From positions 62,001-126,000 of the forward strand of contig NZ_JABBFZ010000014.1 of the NCBI RefSeq assembly GCF_012927125.1: a stretch of DNA of 64,000 nt, read 5' to 3'. Under the pieces are notes generated by a model. It searched no databases. It was not told where the DNA came from and worked only from the letters and a program-made list of their open reading frames with translations. Of the stretch, positions 17,578 through 24,415 are shown one piece after another. Source of the stretch: Paraburkholderia antibiotica (lineage in GTDB: Bacteria; Pseudomonadota; Gammaproteobacteria; Burkholderiales; Burkholderiaceae). Numbering within the stretch: position 1 is the stretch's first letter; the number at the start of each line of letters is the position of its first letter. A program made the translations under genes and the position numbers.

Positions 17578-18768
17578 TTACTCGGCAAGCGCCGCAACCG
17601 GCTCCGTGCCGGCCGCTTCGGCGAGTGCCAAGGCCTTGTCGGTGGCTTCCCACGTGAATTCCGGCTCTTCGCGGCCGAAGTGACCGTAGGCCGCGCTCTT
17701 CTCGTAGATCGGGCGCAGCAGGTCGAGCATCTGGATGATGCCCTTCGGACGCAGATCGAAATGCTCACGCACGAGTTGCGTGATCGTCGCATCCGACACG
17801 CGGCCCGTGCCGAACGTGTTGACCATCACCGAGGTCGGCTGCGCGACGCCGATCGCGTACGACACCTGAATCAGGCAGCGTGAAGCAAGACCTGCAGCAA
17901 CGATGTTTTTCGCGACGTAACGGCCAGCGTAAGCCGCCGAGCGGTCGACCTTCGACGGATCCTTGCCCGAGAACGCGCCGCCGCCGTGCGGAGCCGCGCC
18001 GCCGTACGTATCGACGATGATCTTGCGGCCCGTCAGACCGCAATCGCCTTGCGGACCGCCGATCACGAAGCGACCGGTCGGGTTCACGAGGAACTTGATG
18101 TCGCCCTTGATCAGCTCGGCCGGCAGCGTTGGCTTGATGACCTCTTCGATCACCGCTTCGCGCAGCGTTTCCAGCGAGATGTCCGGCGAGTGCTGGGTGG
18201 ACAGCACGACGGTGTCGATGGCGTGCGGCTTGCCGTCGACGTAACGCACGGTGACCTGCGACTTCGCATCCGGACGCAGCCAGGGCAGACGGCCGTCGCG
18301 GCGCAGATTGGCCTGACGCTCGACCAGACGGTGCGACAGGTGGATCGGCAGCGGCATCAGTTCCGGCGTTTCCTCGCACGCGTAGCCGAACATCAGGCCC
18401 TGGTCGCCGGCGCCCTGGTCGAGGTTGTTGTCGTGCGCGCGGTCCACGCCCTGGGCGATGTCCGGCGATTGCTTGTCGTACGCGACGAGCACCGCGCAGC
18501 CGCGGTAGTCGATGCCGTAGTCGGTGTTGTCGTAGCCGATGCGCTTGATCGTGTTGCGCGCGATCTGGATGTAGTCGACGTTCGCGGTCGTGGTGATTTC
18601 ACCGGCCAGCACGACGAGACCCGTGTTGCACAGCGTTTCTGCGGCGACGCGCGAGTACTTGTCCTGAGCGAGGATGGCGTCGAGGATGGCGTCCGAGATC
18701 TGATCCGCGACTTTGTCGGGATGGCCTTCGGAGACGGATTCGGAAGTGAAGAGATAGTCGTTTGCCAC
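17578..18768 (-). CDS. metK: S-adenosylmethionine synthetase
   Basis: A 396-residue MAT that makes SAM from methionine and ATP. Family signatures: FTSESVSEGHPDKVADQISDA (metal/ATP-binding His-Pro-Asp-Lys), the GAGDQGLMFGYA loop and GGGAFSGKDPSKVDRSAAY. Full length. The start is GTG (GTG GCA AAC) with GGAG eight bases upstream. Transcribed alone, ending at the terminator near 17.5 kb. The about 165-base leader contains a structure that I read as a SAM-II-like aptamer, plus a stem that can cover the Shine-Dalgarno, which suggests feedback by SAM (see the leader entry). Confidence 0.98.
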   Translation of the reverse strand: MANDYLFTSESVSEGHPDKVADQISDAILDAILAQDKYSRVAAETLCNTGLVVLAGEITTTANVDYIQIARNTIKRIGYDNTDYGIDYRGCAVLVAYDKQSPDIAQGVDRAHDNNLDQGAGDQGLMFGYACEETPELMPLPIHLSHRLVERQANLRRDGRLPWLRPDAKSQVTVRYVDGKPHAIDTVVLSTQHSPDISLETLREAVIEEVIKPTLPAELIKGDIKFLVNPTGRFVIGGPQGDCGLTGRKIIVDTYGGAAPHGGGAFSGKDPSKVDRSAAYAGRYVAKNIVAAGLASRCLIQVSYAIGVAQPTSVMVNTFGTGRVSDATITQLVREHFDLRPKGIIQMLDLLRPIYEKSAAYGHFGREEPEFTWEATDKALALAEAAGTEPVAALAE

Positions 18769-18772
18769 GTTG

Positions 18773-18825
18773 CAGACTCCTGTTGTGGTTACGGTTGATT
18801 TTCACGTAGCCAGCTTCGAAGTCTG
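18773..18825 (-). promoter_or_regulatory. metK Shine-Dalgarno-sequestering stem
   Basis: On the minus strand CAGACTTC (18825-18818) can pair with GGAGTCTG (18780-18773) over eight positions (one G-T wobble), burying the GGAG ribosome binding site of metK. An alternative small hairpin (GCTTC/GAAGC) just upstream uses part of the same strand, so the two may compete. Candidate expression platform for the upstream aptamer. Confidence 0.5.
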
Positions 18826-18832
18826 AAGCGGC

Positions 18833-18936
18833 GACGCTTTAGCGGATTACCTGACCGTTGGACGCCTGCCGCATGGAAACCCATGGACCGCACCCGCCGG
18901 CTTCGCCCCGCAAGTTGTCTATTAACTCGGCGAAGC
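18833..18936 (-). promoter_or_regulatory. SAM-II-like riboswitch aptamer in metK leader (candidate)
   Basis: Read on the minus strand: P1 is GCTTCGCC (18936-18929) with GGCGAAGC (18907-18900), eight perfect pairs. The loop begins GAGTTAA and ends CTTGCGG. The 3' tail is GGTAATCCGCTAAAGCG, whose CCGC (18845-18842) pairs with GCGG of the loop (18911-18908) to close an H-type pseudoknot. The loop/tail pair UUGC...GCUAAA and the GA-UU-AA loop start are the SAM-II hallmarks. L3 carries an extra hairpin (CATGG-AAAC-CCATG, 18872-18885). The A-rich L3 motif AUAAAUG of classical SAM-II is only partly kept (GGTAATC), so this may be a variant class. A TATAAT -10 lies directly upstream at 18941-18946, so the aptamer begins about at the 5' end of the transcript. 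Confidence 0.6.
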
Positions 18937-18940
18937 CCTT

Positions 18941-18946
18941 ATTATA
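18941..18946 (-). promoter_or_regulatory. -10 element of metK promoter
   Basis: Perfect TATAAT on the minus strand. The best -35 is GTGACA, 15 bases upstream, which is short spacing. It places the transcription start at the 5' arm of the leader structure. Confidence 0.6.
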
Positions 18947-19051
18947 GCGACTTCCCTTGAATGTCACAGAGTGTCCACGCGTGCGGTATCCCGTTACTTT
19001 TTCCGCTTCCCCGCAGTCCGTTAGTCGCGGTGCCCCCTTCGTGGAGGCCGC

Positions 19052-19936
19052 ATGCTGAGCCGCTATGGTCCGAAGCTCGCGATCGGGCTGCTCAAACTCT
19101 TTGCGCTGTTGCCCTATGGTTTCGTCGCCCGACTCGGCGACGGGCTCGGCTGGCTGCTCTATCAGATCCCGAGCCGCCGCAAGCGCATCGTCCACACCAA
19201 CCTGAAGCTGTGCTTCCCCGACTGGAGCGACGAGCGTCGCGAGGACGTCGCGCAGAAACACTTCCGGCACGCGATCCGCAGTTATCTCGAGCGCAGCGTG
19301 CAGTGGTTCGGCTCGGCGAAGAAGCTGGAGAAGCTGATCCAGCTCGACAGCGCGATCGACCTCACGGACCCGAACCTGCCGCCGACGCTCTTTCTCGGCT
19401 TTCATTTCGTCGGCATCGAGGCCGGCTCGATCTTCCTGAACTACTCGCTGAAGCGCCAATGCGGCTCGCTCTATCAGCCGATGTCGAACCCTGAACTCGA
19501 GGAAGTCGCCAAAGCGGCGCGCGCGCGTTTCGGCGCGGACATGGCAAGCCGCGCGGACAGCGCGCGTATCGTGCTGCGCTGGCTGCGCGAGCGCAAGCCG
19601 GTGATGCTCGGCGCCGACATGGACTACGGCGCGCGCAACTCGACGTTCGTGCCATTTTTCGGCGTGCCGACCTGCACGCTGACCGCGGTCGGCCGTCTCG
19701 CGAAGGTCGGACATGCGCAGGTCGTGCCGTTCATCGGCGAAGTGCTGCCGAACTACAAGGGCTACCGCCTCAAGGTCTTCAAGCCGTGGGACAACTACCC
19801 GACCGGCGACGACGACGCCGACGCGCGCCGCATGAACGAGTTTCTCGAAGAGCAGATTCCGCTGATGCCCGAGCAGTATTACTGGGTGCACAAGCGCTTC
19901 AAGACGAGGCCGCCGGGGGTGCCGGGGGTGTATTGA
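19052..19936 (+). CDS. Lipid A biosynthesis acyltransferase (LpxL/HtrB family)
   Basis: A 294-residue inner-membrane acyltransferase. It has an N-terminal hydrophobic segment (IGLLKLFALLPYGFVARLGDGLGWLLY), the RRKRIVHTNLKLCFPDW segment typical of LpxL/LpxM, the catalytic HX4E box in GFHFVGIEAGS, and MLGADMDYGARNSTFVPFFG plus AEQYYWVHKRFKTRPPG-like C-terminal signatures. It adds secondary acyl chains to Kdo2-lipid IVA. The GGAGGCCGC before the ATG supports this start. It is divergent from metK and followed by its own terminator. In related genomes I recall a neighbouring second acyltransferase and then dapF, but here a toxin island intervenes (inference from memory). Confidence 0.88.
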   Translation: MLSRYGPKLAIGLLKLFALLPYGFVARLGDGLGWLLYQIPSRRKRIVHTNLKLCFPDWSDERREDVAQKHFRHAIRSYLERSVQWFGSAKKLEKLIQLDSAIDLTDPNLPPTLFLGFHFVGIEAGSIFLNYSLKRQCGSLYQPMSNPELEEVAKAARARFGADMASRADSARIVLRWLRERKPVMLGADMDYGARNSTFVPFFGVPTCTLTAVGRLAKVGHAQVVPFIGEVLPNYKGYRLKVFKPWDNYPTGDDDADARRMNEFLEEQIPLMPEQYYWVHKRFKTRPPGVPGVY

Positions 19937-20010
19937 GCGGCGGCCTAGCCAGTTTTCGGGCGATGCGACTGGGTTCGTAATCGCTGTTCTGGCCGGGCGC
20001 CGTGATGAAA

Positions 20011-20041
20011 AAGCCGACTCTCGCGAGTCGGCTTTTTTGTT
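20011..20041 (+). terminator. Rho-independent terminator after acyltransferase gene
   Basis: Ten-base stem AAGCCGACTC / GAGTCGGCTT with TCGC loop, preceded by A5 and followed by T6. It can act for both directions, also ending the minus-strand immunity-like transcript that stops at 20100. Confidence 0.85.
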
Positions 20042-20099
20042 GCATCGTGGAAGCTGGAAGCCGCCGCAAGCTCGCCGACACGGCGTGCTCACTTTCCGG

Positions 20100-20468
20100 T
20101 CACGCCAGATTCGTCACGACCTCCACCGTATCGAACTCGATCGGCAATTCCGCGCCCAACGTGGCGCTTAGCGAAGCAATCGGCTTATTGGGGCGACTCT
20201 CTTTGCCGAAATACGATTTTTCTAGCGCATGAAGCGCGCGCTGATAGTCAGGGGACTCGAAATCCGTGAGCACCTTCACTTCGTAAATGATGTTCTGGAT
20301 GAGGAAATCGTTTGCAAGGCAGCGCGTGGCGCCCTTGAATTGGACGCGAGCCCGGTCTTTTCCGTTGTCGAACATCAAGGCGAGTTCAACGATGCGCGCC
20401 TCTCGATCGGCTAAGACGCCCATCAAGTACCAGTCGTGAAATGCGTTGAGTTTGTTGGTGAGGTCCAT
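20100..20468 (-). CDS. Immunity-like protein, orphan paralogue (122 aa)
   Basis: The minus-strand frame is open far upstream, but MDLTNKLNAFHDWYLMG at 20468 is the homologous start, preceded by AGGAATCATCCG. It is clearly a paralogue of the protein at 21094-21450: both open with FHDWY, share an R..V.F.G..RCL core followed by NIxYxxxVL, and end with an A.L.A.LGAELxIEFD.xE segment. It sits 13 bases behind a toxin C-terminal fragment that has lost its N-terminal part, in the same arrangement and nearly the same spacing as the intact pair. The most economical reading is an orphan immunity gene retained from a displaced toxin module (inference). No annotated family recognised. Confidence 0.75.
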   Translation of the reverse strand: MDLTNKLNAFHDWYLMGVLADREARIVELALMFDNGKDRARVQFKGATRCLANDFLIQNIIYEVKVLTDFESPDYQRALHALEKSYFGKESRPNKPIASLSATLGAELPIEFDTVEVVTNLA

Positions 20469-20481
20469 CGGATGATTCCTT

Positions 20482-20703
20482 TCAAGGATGCCAAGGGTTG
20501 AACGGCACAACGTCATCGCTGCCGTTACAGACACCGTTGCCCCGATTGTGTGCATGGGGCTGCAATCCGTTGTGCACGTGGTCAAAGTCGAGATCGACAA
20601 CGGGTTTTCTGTCATCTCCGTACAGCCGCATTTGCCCGCTACCTGGGTTTGCGTACAAGGCCCTCGGATCTCCGAGGTTCGGAGTTCCGGCGATATCGAA
20701 CGC
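20482..20703 (-). pseudogene. Orphan toxin C-terminal fragment
   Basis: The minus-strand frame directly after the stop at 20704 reads AFDIAGTPNLGDPRALYANP, then GSGQMRLYGDD, VVDLDFDHVHNGLQPHAHNR and ends NPWHP-stop. It aligns with the C-terminus of the intact toxin (GSGQLRLYDANG, VDIDFDHDHGFGAPHSHNW). It has no start codon of its own apart from an internal Met, no ribosome binding site, and is shorter than the intact toxin by its whole N-terminal 200 residues. It is followed by its own immunity-like gene. Orphan C-terminal toxin/immunity pairs of this kind are known from Rhs, CDI and other polymorphic toxin loci. Confidence 0.75.
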
Positions 20704-21000
20704 TCACTCCGACGGCGGCTCGACTGGCGTCCAGTCCATCGGCGCTTCCGTAGTAATTTCCAGGCGCTCTCGCAGTTCTGGATGTGCGTTACCGTGAGCC
20801 AGAAGGGCCATGGCGCCGAGCTTTCGGGCATCCTCGTCGGTAAACGGCGCTTGCGAGTGGTCCGGCGCGTCTGGCGGCAAGGTGAGAGTCAATGCGCGGT
20901 CGATGGCAGCCTGGACCCGTTCGCGCAGGACGACACAGAATTTCACCTGCCCGGTTTCTTTGTCGTAGAAACTGATGAATGCCGATTCCCGTTTGTTCAT
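20704..21000 (-). CDS. Hypothetical protein in toxin island (98 aa)
   Basis: A 98-residue protein, MNKRESAFISFYDKETGQVK at the start, with a helical middle (LRERVQAAIDRALTLTLPPD), a TDEDARKLGAMALLAHGN segment and a Pro-rich acidic end PVEPPSE. I do not recognise the family. Its stop codon is in frame with the toxin fragment that follows, so a read-through or past recombination would fuse them. It sits between the intact immunity gene (94 bases upstream) and the orphan module. It could be an additional immunity or accessory protein, or a gene carried in with the orphan module. Confidence 0.6.
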   Translation of the reverse strand: MNKRESAFISFYDKETGQVKFCVVLRERVQAAIDRALTLTLPPDAPDHSQAPFTDEDARKLGAMALLAHGNAHPELRERLEITTEAPMDWTPVEPPSE

Positions 21001-21093
21001 TGATACCCTCTACATGCCTGATAGTTGCTAAACGCACGCTGCTCACAGCAAGAAGGTGCGTGAATCCCGATGCTGTGATGGCGCGTGAGAAGC

Positions 21094-21450
21094 TCAGGTG
21101 ACAGGTGACTCAATTTCCAGCAGATCAAATTCAATGACAAGCTCGGCTCCGCATGTTGAGACGATTTGCGCGACGCTAGCCGGTTTGCTATCAGTCCATC
21201 GTTGAGCCTTGGCCAATACCCTCTGCGCTTTCTCCCAGCGCGCAGTACCCGGTTCCAGCACATTGATTCCGTAAACAATATTCAGAAGACCGATATTTTC
21301 GAGCACACATCGATTCATTCCAACGAATGACACCGAAGCACGCCTGTCTTGCTGGTACAGGCCAAGTCTCAGCGTTTCACGCTCTGTCGAAACATGGAAC
21401 GTGTCGATATACCAATCGTGGAAGTGATTAAAAGCTTTGAGGTCGTCCAT
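21094..21450 (-). CDS. Immunity-like protein for adjacent toxin (118 aa)
   Basis: A 118-residue cytoplasmic-looking protein beginning MDDLKAFNHFHDWYIDTFHV and ending CGAELVIEFDLLEIESPVT. It starts 12 bases after the stop of the toxin gene, preceded by AAGGTAATCC, so it is co-translated with it. Small size, location directly downstream of a polymorphic-toxin-like gene, and a diverged paralogue behind a second toxin fragment all point to an immunity role (inference). The paralogues share the FHDWY start, RCL core and AEL.IEFD end. No catalytic motif is seen. Confidence 0.75.
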   Translation of the reverse strand: MDDLKAFNHFHDWYIDTFHVSTERETLRLGLYQQDRRASVSFVGMNRCVLENIGLLNIVYGINVLEPGTARWEKAQRVLAKAQRWTDSKPASVAQIVSTCGAELVIEFDLLEIESPVT

Positions 21451-21462
21451 AGGATTACCTTG

Positions 21463-22248
21463 TTACGGAAGAATTGATACCGGGTTACCGAAGTCACGTT
21501 TCAATCCGTCCCAATTATGGGAATGTGGCGCTCCGAAACCGTGGTCATGATCAAAGTCGATATCCACTGCAGCATCACCGTTGGCGTCGTATAGGCGCAA
21601 TTGCCCGCTGCCCGACGGATTCGTTACCCAGGTATTGGGCGGCCCCTCCTTGATTGGCATACCGGCCAGCGTCGCATCGTCACCTTGCAGAGAATTCTCG
21701 GCATACTCAAACGGCTGCACCTCACCCAGCGGCGTCGCTACCGGCGTAGCGATGGTCCCATCCGGCAACACGTCGCCCGGACGAGCGAACCAGATCGCGA
21801 GACCATCTTCGGCCGGCAAGCGCGGCAATTTCGGGCGCTCGAACGAACGTGCGGCGCGCACGACAGGCTGCGAGCGTCCGAATAGCTGGGAGGGCGTGAA
21901 GGTCTCGTAGTACGGCCGGATTTCCTGCTCGATGGGTGCACGGCTTCTGGCCGAAGCTAGCGGCTTCGATACGACGGCAATCACGTCGCCCCGCTCGACG
22001 GTAGCCTGCAGCGTCCGCACAAGCTGTTCCGGCGTCGCGCCGCCCACCGACATACCGATGCGCGCGTCACGCATGAACTTGAGCAGCCGGCTGATCTGAC
22101 GGCTATCGCGCGTCAGTTCCGACGGCGCGGCCGAGGTAACAAGCTGGCGACCGTCGCGCGCCTCGCTGCTCAAAGGGTTACCGCGATATTCCTGCCGTGT
22201 GTGGAGCATGCAGCTCCGGTGGGTTCCGACCTTGAAATCAATCGCCAT
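21463..22248 (-). CDS. Polymorphic-toxin-like protein with C-terminal DFDHxH...PHxHN domain
   Basis: A 261-residue protein. The first about 140 residues are a polar region without membrane helix, PAAR, VgrG or Rhs repeats; residues 145-215 hold WFARPGDVLPDGT and PFEYAENSLQGDDATLAG; the last about 45 residues carry GSGQLRLYDANG, VDIDFDHDHGFGAPHSHNWD. The His/Asp-rich C-terminal motif resembles the Ntox24-type toxin group (family name from memory, uncertain). The same motif recurs in the fragment at 20482-20703, and each is followed by a paralogous small gene 12-13 bases on: the toxin/immunity pattern. No secretion signal is visible, so export by type VI secretion as a cargo effector is one possibility. 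Local GC looks lower than the flanks. Alternative start at Met14. Confidence 0.7.
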   Translation of the reverse strand: MAIDFKVGTHRSCMLHTRQEYRGNPLSSEARDGRQLVTSAAPSELTRDSRQISRLLKFMRDARIGMSVGGATPEQLVRTLQATVERGDVIAVVSKPLASARSRAPIEQEIRPYYETFTPSQLFGRSQPVVRAARSFERPKLPRLPAEDGLAIWFARPGDVLPDGTIATPVATPLGEVQPFEYAENSLQGDDATLAGMPIKEGPPNTWVTNPSGSGQLRLYDANGDAAVDIDFDHDHGFGAPHSHNWDGLKRDFGNPVSILP

Positions 22249-22634
22249 CTACTTGTAATCCATCGACACGCACCGCTCCGCCGAATCTCGACAAGCATCT
22301 ATACGACCATGTCACGCCGGTTCGCAGCAATCAGCGCGTTCCGATTGTGTGTAACGCTGGTCGATCCCCCCCGCCCACGACATCGCGCGCGGGCCGATGA
22401 TGCAACCAGCCCGAGCCCGCACCCACCGCAGACCTCCAGCACACGCCCCCGCCCGTCTCGCCCCACCGTACCGGTTCCCGTGTGCCAGCGTGTATCATTT
22501 GCCATTGGCCAAACACGCTCGAAGGGACGCCCGGAACGGGCGTGCAACCCCGACGGCCGGCCAGACCAGCACTCCAGCTTTCCGGCTTCGCGCACACACG
22601 CGAGGCCCTACGCAGCAACGGATACACAGAAAAC
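22249..22634. other. Intergenic region between toxin island and dapF
   Basis: 386 bases, strongly C-rich on the plus strand, with no credible gene. A TATCAT hexamer at about 22491-22496 could be a -10 for dapF. No repeat or att-like sequence shared with the other island edge was found by eye. Confidence 0.4.
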
Positions 22635-23582
22635 GTGAAGCTCAAGTTCACCAAAATGCACGGCGCCGGCAACGACTTCGTCGTGCTCGACGGCTACAGC
22701 CGGCCGGTCAACCTGACCGCCGCGCAGGTGCGCGCGCTCGCCAACCGGCACTTCGGCGTCGGCGCCGACCAGCTGCTGCTGGTCGAAAAACCGACCGTCG
22801 ACGGTGTCGATTTCAGATACCGCATCTTCAATTGCGATGGCGGCGAGGTCGAGCACTGCGGCAACGGCGCGCGCTGCTTCGTCAAGTTCGTGCGCGATCG
22901 CGGTCTCACCGACCGGCGCAGCGTGCGCGTGCAGGTCCAGAAAGGCACCATCACGCTGACGATGCAGGACAACGGCGAAGTGATCGTCGATATGGGCACG
23001 CCCGTGTTCGATCCCGAGCGCGTGCCGTTTGCGACCAAGGGCCTGCAGGGCCGTCCGGAAGGCGCGGACACGCTGTGGCCGCTCGACGTCAACGGCACGA
23101 CGCGCTGGATTTCGGTCGTGTCGATGGGCAATCCGCACGCGGTGCAGGTCGTCGACGACACCGAAGGGTTCCCGGTGCTCGTCGAAGGTCCCGCGATCGA
23201 GCGGCACACGCGTTTTACGCAGCGGGTCAACGCGGGCTTCATGCAGATCGTCGGCCGCAACGAGATCCGGCTGCGTGTCTACGAGCGCGGCGCGGGCGAA
23301 ACGCTCGCCTGCGGCACCGGCGCGTGCGCGGCGGTCGCGGCCGGCATCCGGCGCGGTCTGCTGGACTCGCCCGTGCTGGTGCACACGCACGGCGGCGATC
23401 TGACCATCACGTGGGACATCGCGCAGCCAGGCTCGCCGCTGTTGATGGCCGGCCCCGCGACGACCGTCTTCGAAGGCGAGATCGAACTGGCCGATGAGCT
23501 GGCCGACGAGCTGGCCCATGCATCATCCGACGCCGTCGGCAACGCATCCGTGAAGCCGGCCGCTGCCGCATCCGCTGTTTAA
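22635..23582 (+). CDS. dapF: Diaminopimelate epimerase
   Basis: Converts LL- to meso-diaminopimelate for lysine and peptidoglycan synthesis. The start is GTG at 22635 (KLKFTKMHGAGNDFVVLDG follows), although the frame opens earlier. The two active-site cysteines are in NCDGGEVEHCGNGARCF and ETLACGTGACAAV. The 315-residue length is somewhat above the usual 275-290 because of a C-terminal tail of about 30 residues rich in Ala, Asp and Glu (LADELADELAHASSD). It begins a rightward run dapF, DUF484, xerC. Confidence 0.96.
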   Translation: MKLKFTKMHGAGNDFVVLDGYSRPVNLTAAQVRALANRHFGVGADQLLLVEKPTVDGVDFRYRIFNCDGGEVEHCGNGARCFVKFVRDRGLTDRRSVRVQVQKGTITLTMQDNGEVIVDMGTPVFDPERVPFATKGLQGRPEGADTLWPLDVNGTTRWISVVSMGNPHAVQVVDDTEGFPVLVEGPAIERHTRFTQRVNAGFMQIVGRNEIRLRVYERGAGETLACGTGACAAVAAGIRRGLLDSPVLVHTHGGDLTITWDIAQPGSPLLMAGPATTVFEGEIELADELADELAHASSDAVGNASVKPAAAASAV

Positions 23583-23639
23583 TCTCATTGACCGGCGCGC
23601 CGTCCCAAACGGCCGTCCCGTAGTCTTCTAGCCGAAACC

Positions 23640-24380
23640 ATGAACGATCGCGAAGTCGCCGAATACCTGCTTGCCAATCCCGAATTCTTCGTCGAACACG
23701 CGGAAACGCTCGCGACGATCCGGCTCGCGAACCCGCACGGCAAAGCCGCGGTGTCGCTGCAGGAACGGCAAATGGAAATGCTGCGCGACAAGAACAAGCA
23801 TCTGGAGCGCCGTCTCGCCGAACTGCTGCGCTACGGTCACGAGAACGACAGCATCGCGTCGAAATTCAATCGCTGGACGATTCGCGTGATGGCCGAGCGC
23901 GATCCGTACGCGTTGCCGCGCACGATCGCCAACGGTCTGCGCGACATCTTCGACGTGCCGCAAGCCGCGCTGCGCGTGTGGGACGTCGCCGAGCCGTACG
24001 CGCAGGCCGACTTCGCGCGCCACGTCGGCGAGGAAGTGCGCATCTTCGCGAACAGCCTGGCCACGCCGTACTGCGGCGCGAACACCGGCTTCGAGGCGGC
24101 GCAGTGGCTCGCGCCGGCGGCGAATGCAAGCGGCGCGACGAACGGCGCAAGCGTAGCCGACGAGAACGGCGCGGCCCCGGCCGAGGCCGCGCAGACCACC
24201 GAATCGATCGCGCTGCTCGCGCTGCGCGACCCCGACGGCGCCGAAGACGCACCGACCTTCGGCCTGCTGGTGATGGGTTCGGCCGACGCCCGGCGCTTCC
24301 ACGACGGCATGGCCACCGACTTCCTCACCCAGATCGGCGCGCTCGCGAGCGCCGCGCTGAGCCGGCTGCTGCCGCGCTGA
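23640..24380 (+). CDS. DUF484 family protein
   Basis: A 246-residue protein with the typical DUF484 N-terminus (NDREVAEYLLANPEFFVEHAETL), a QERQMEMLRDKNKHLERRLAELL coiled coil, and a GAF-like C-terminal half ending FHDGMATDFLTQIGALASAALSRLL. It commonly lies between dapF and xerC, as here, and its role is unsettled. A low-complexity Ala/Asn/Glu insertion occupies about residues 160-190. The ATG directly follows a CCGAAACC stretch; the spacing to dapF is 57 bases. Confidence 0.9.
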   Translation: MNDREVAEYLLANPEFFVEHAETLATIRLANPHGKAAVSLQERQMEMLRDKNKHLERRLAELLRYGHENDSIASKFNRWTIRVMAERDPYALPRTIANGLRDIFDVPQAALRVWDVAEPYAQADFARHVGEEVRIFANSLATPYCGANTGFEAAQWLAPAANASGATNGASVADENGAAPAEAAQTTESIALLALRDPDGAEDAPTFGLLVMGSADARRFHDGMATDFLTQIGALASAALSRLLPR

Positions 24381-24415
24381 GTCCGGCCCCGCCCGCGCCC
24401 GCTGCCCAGCCCACC

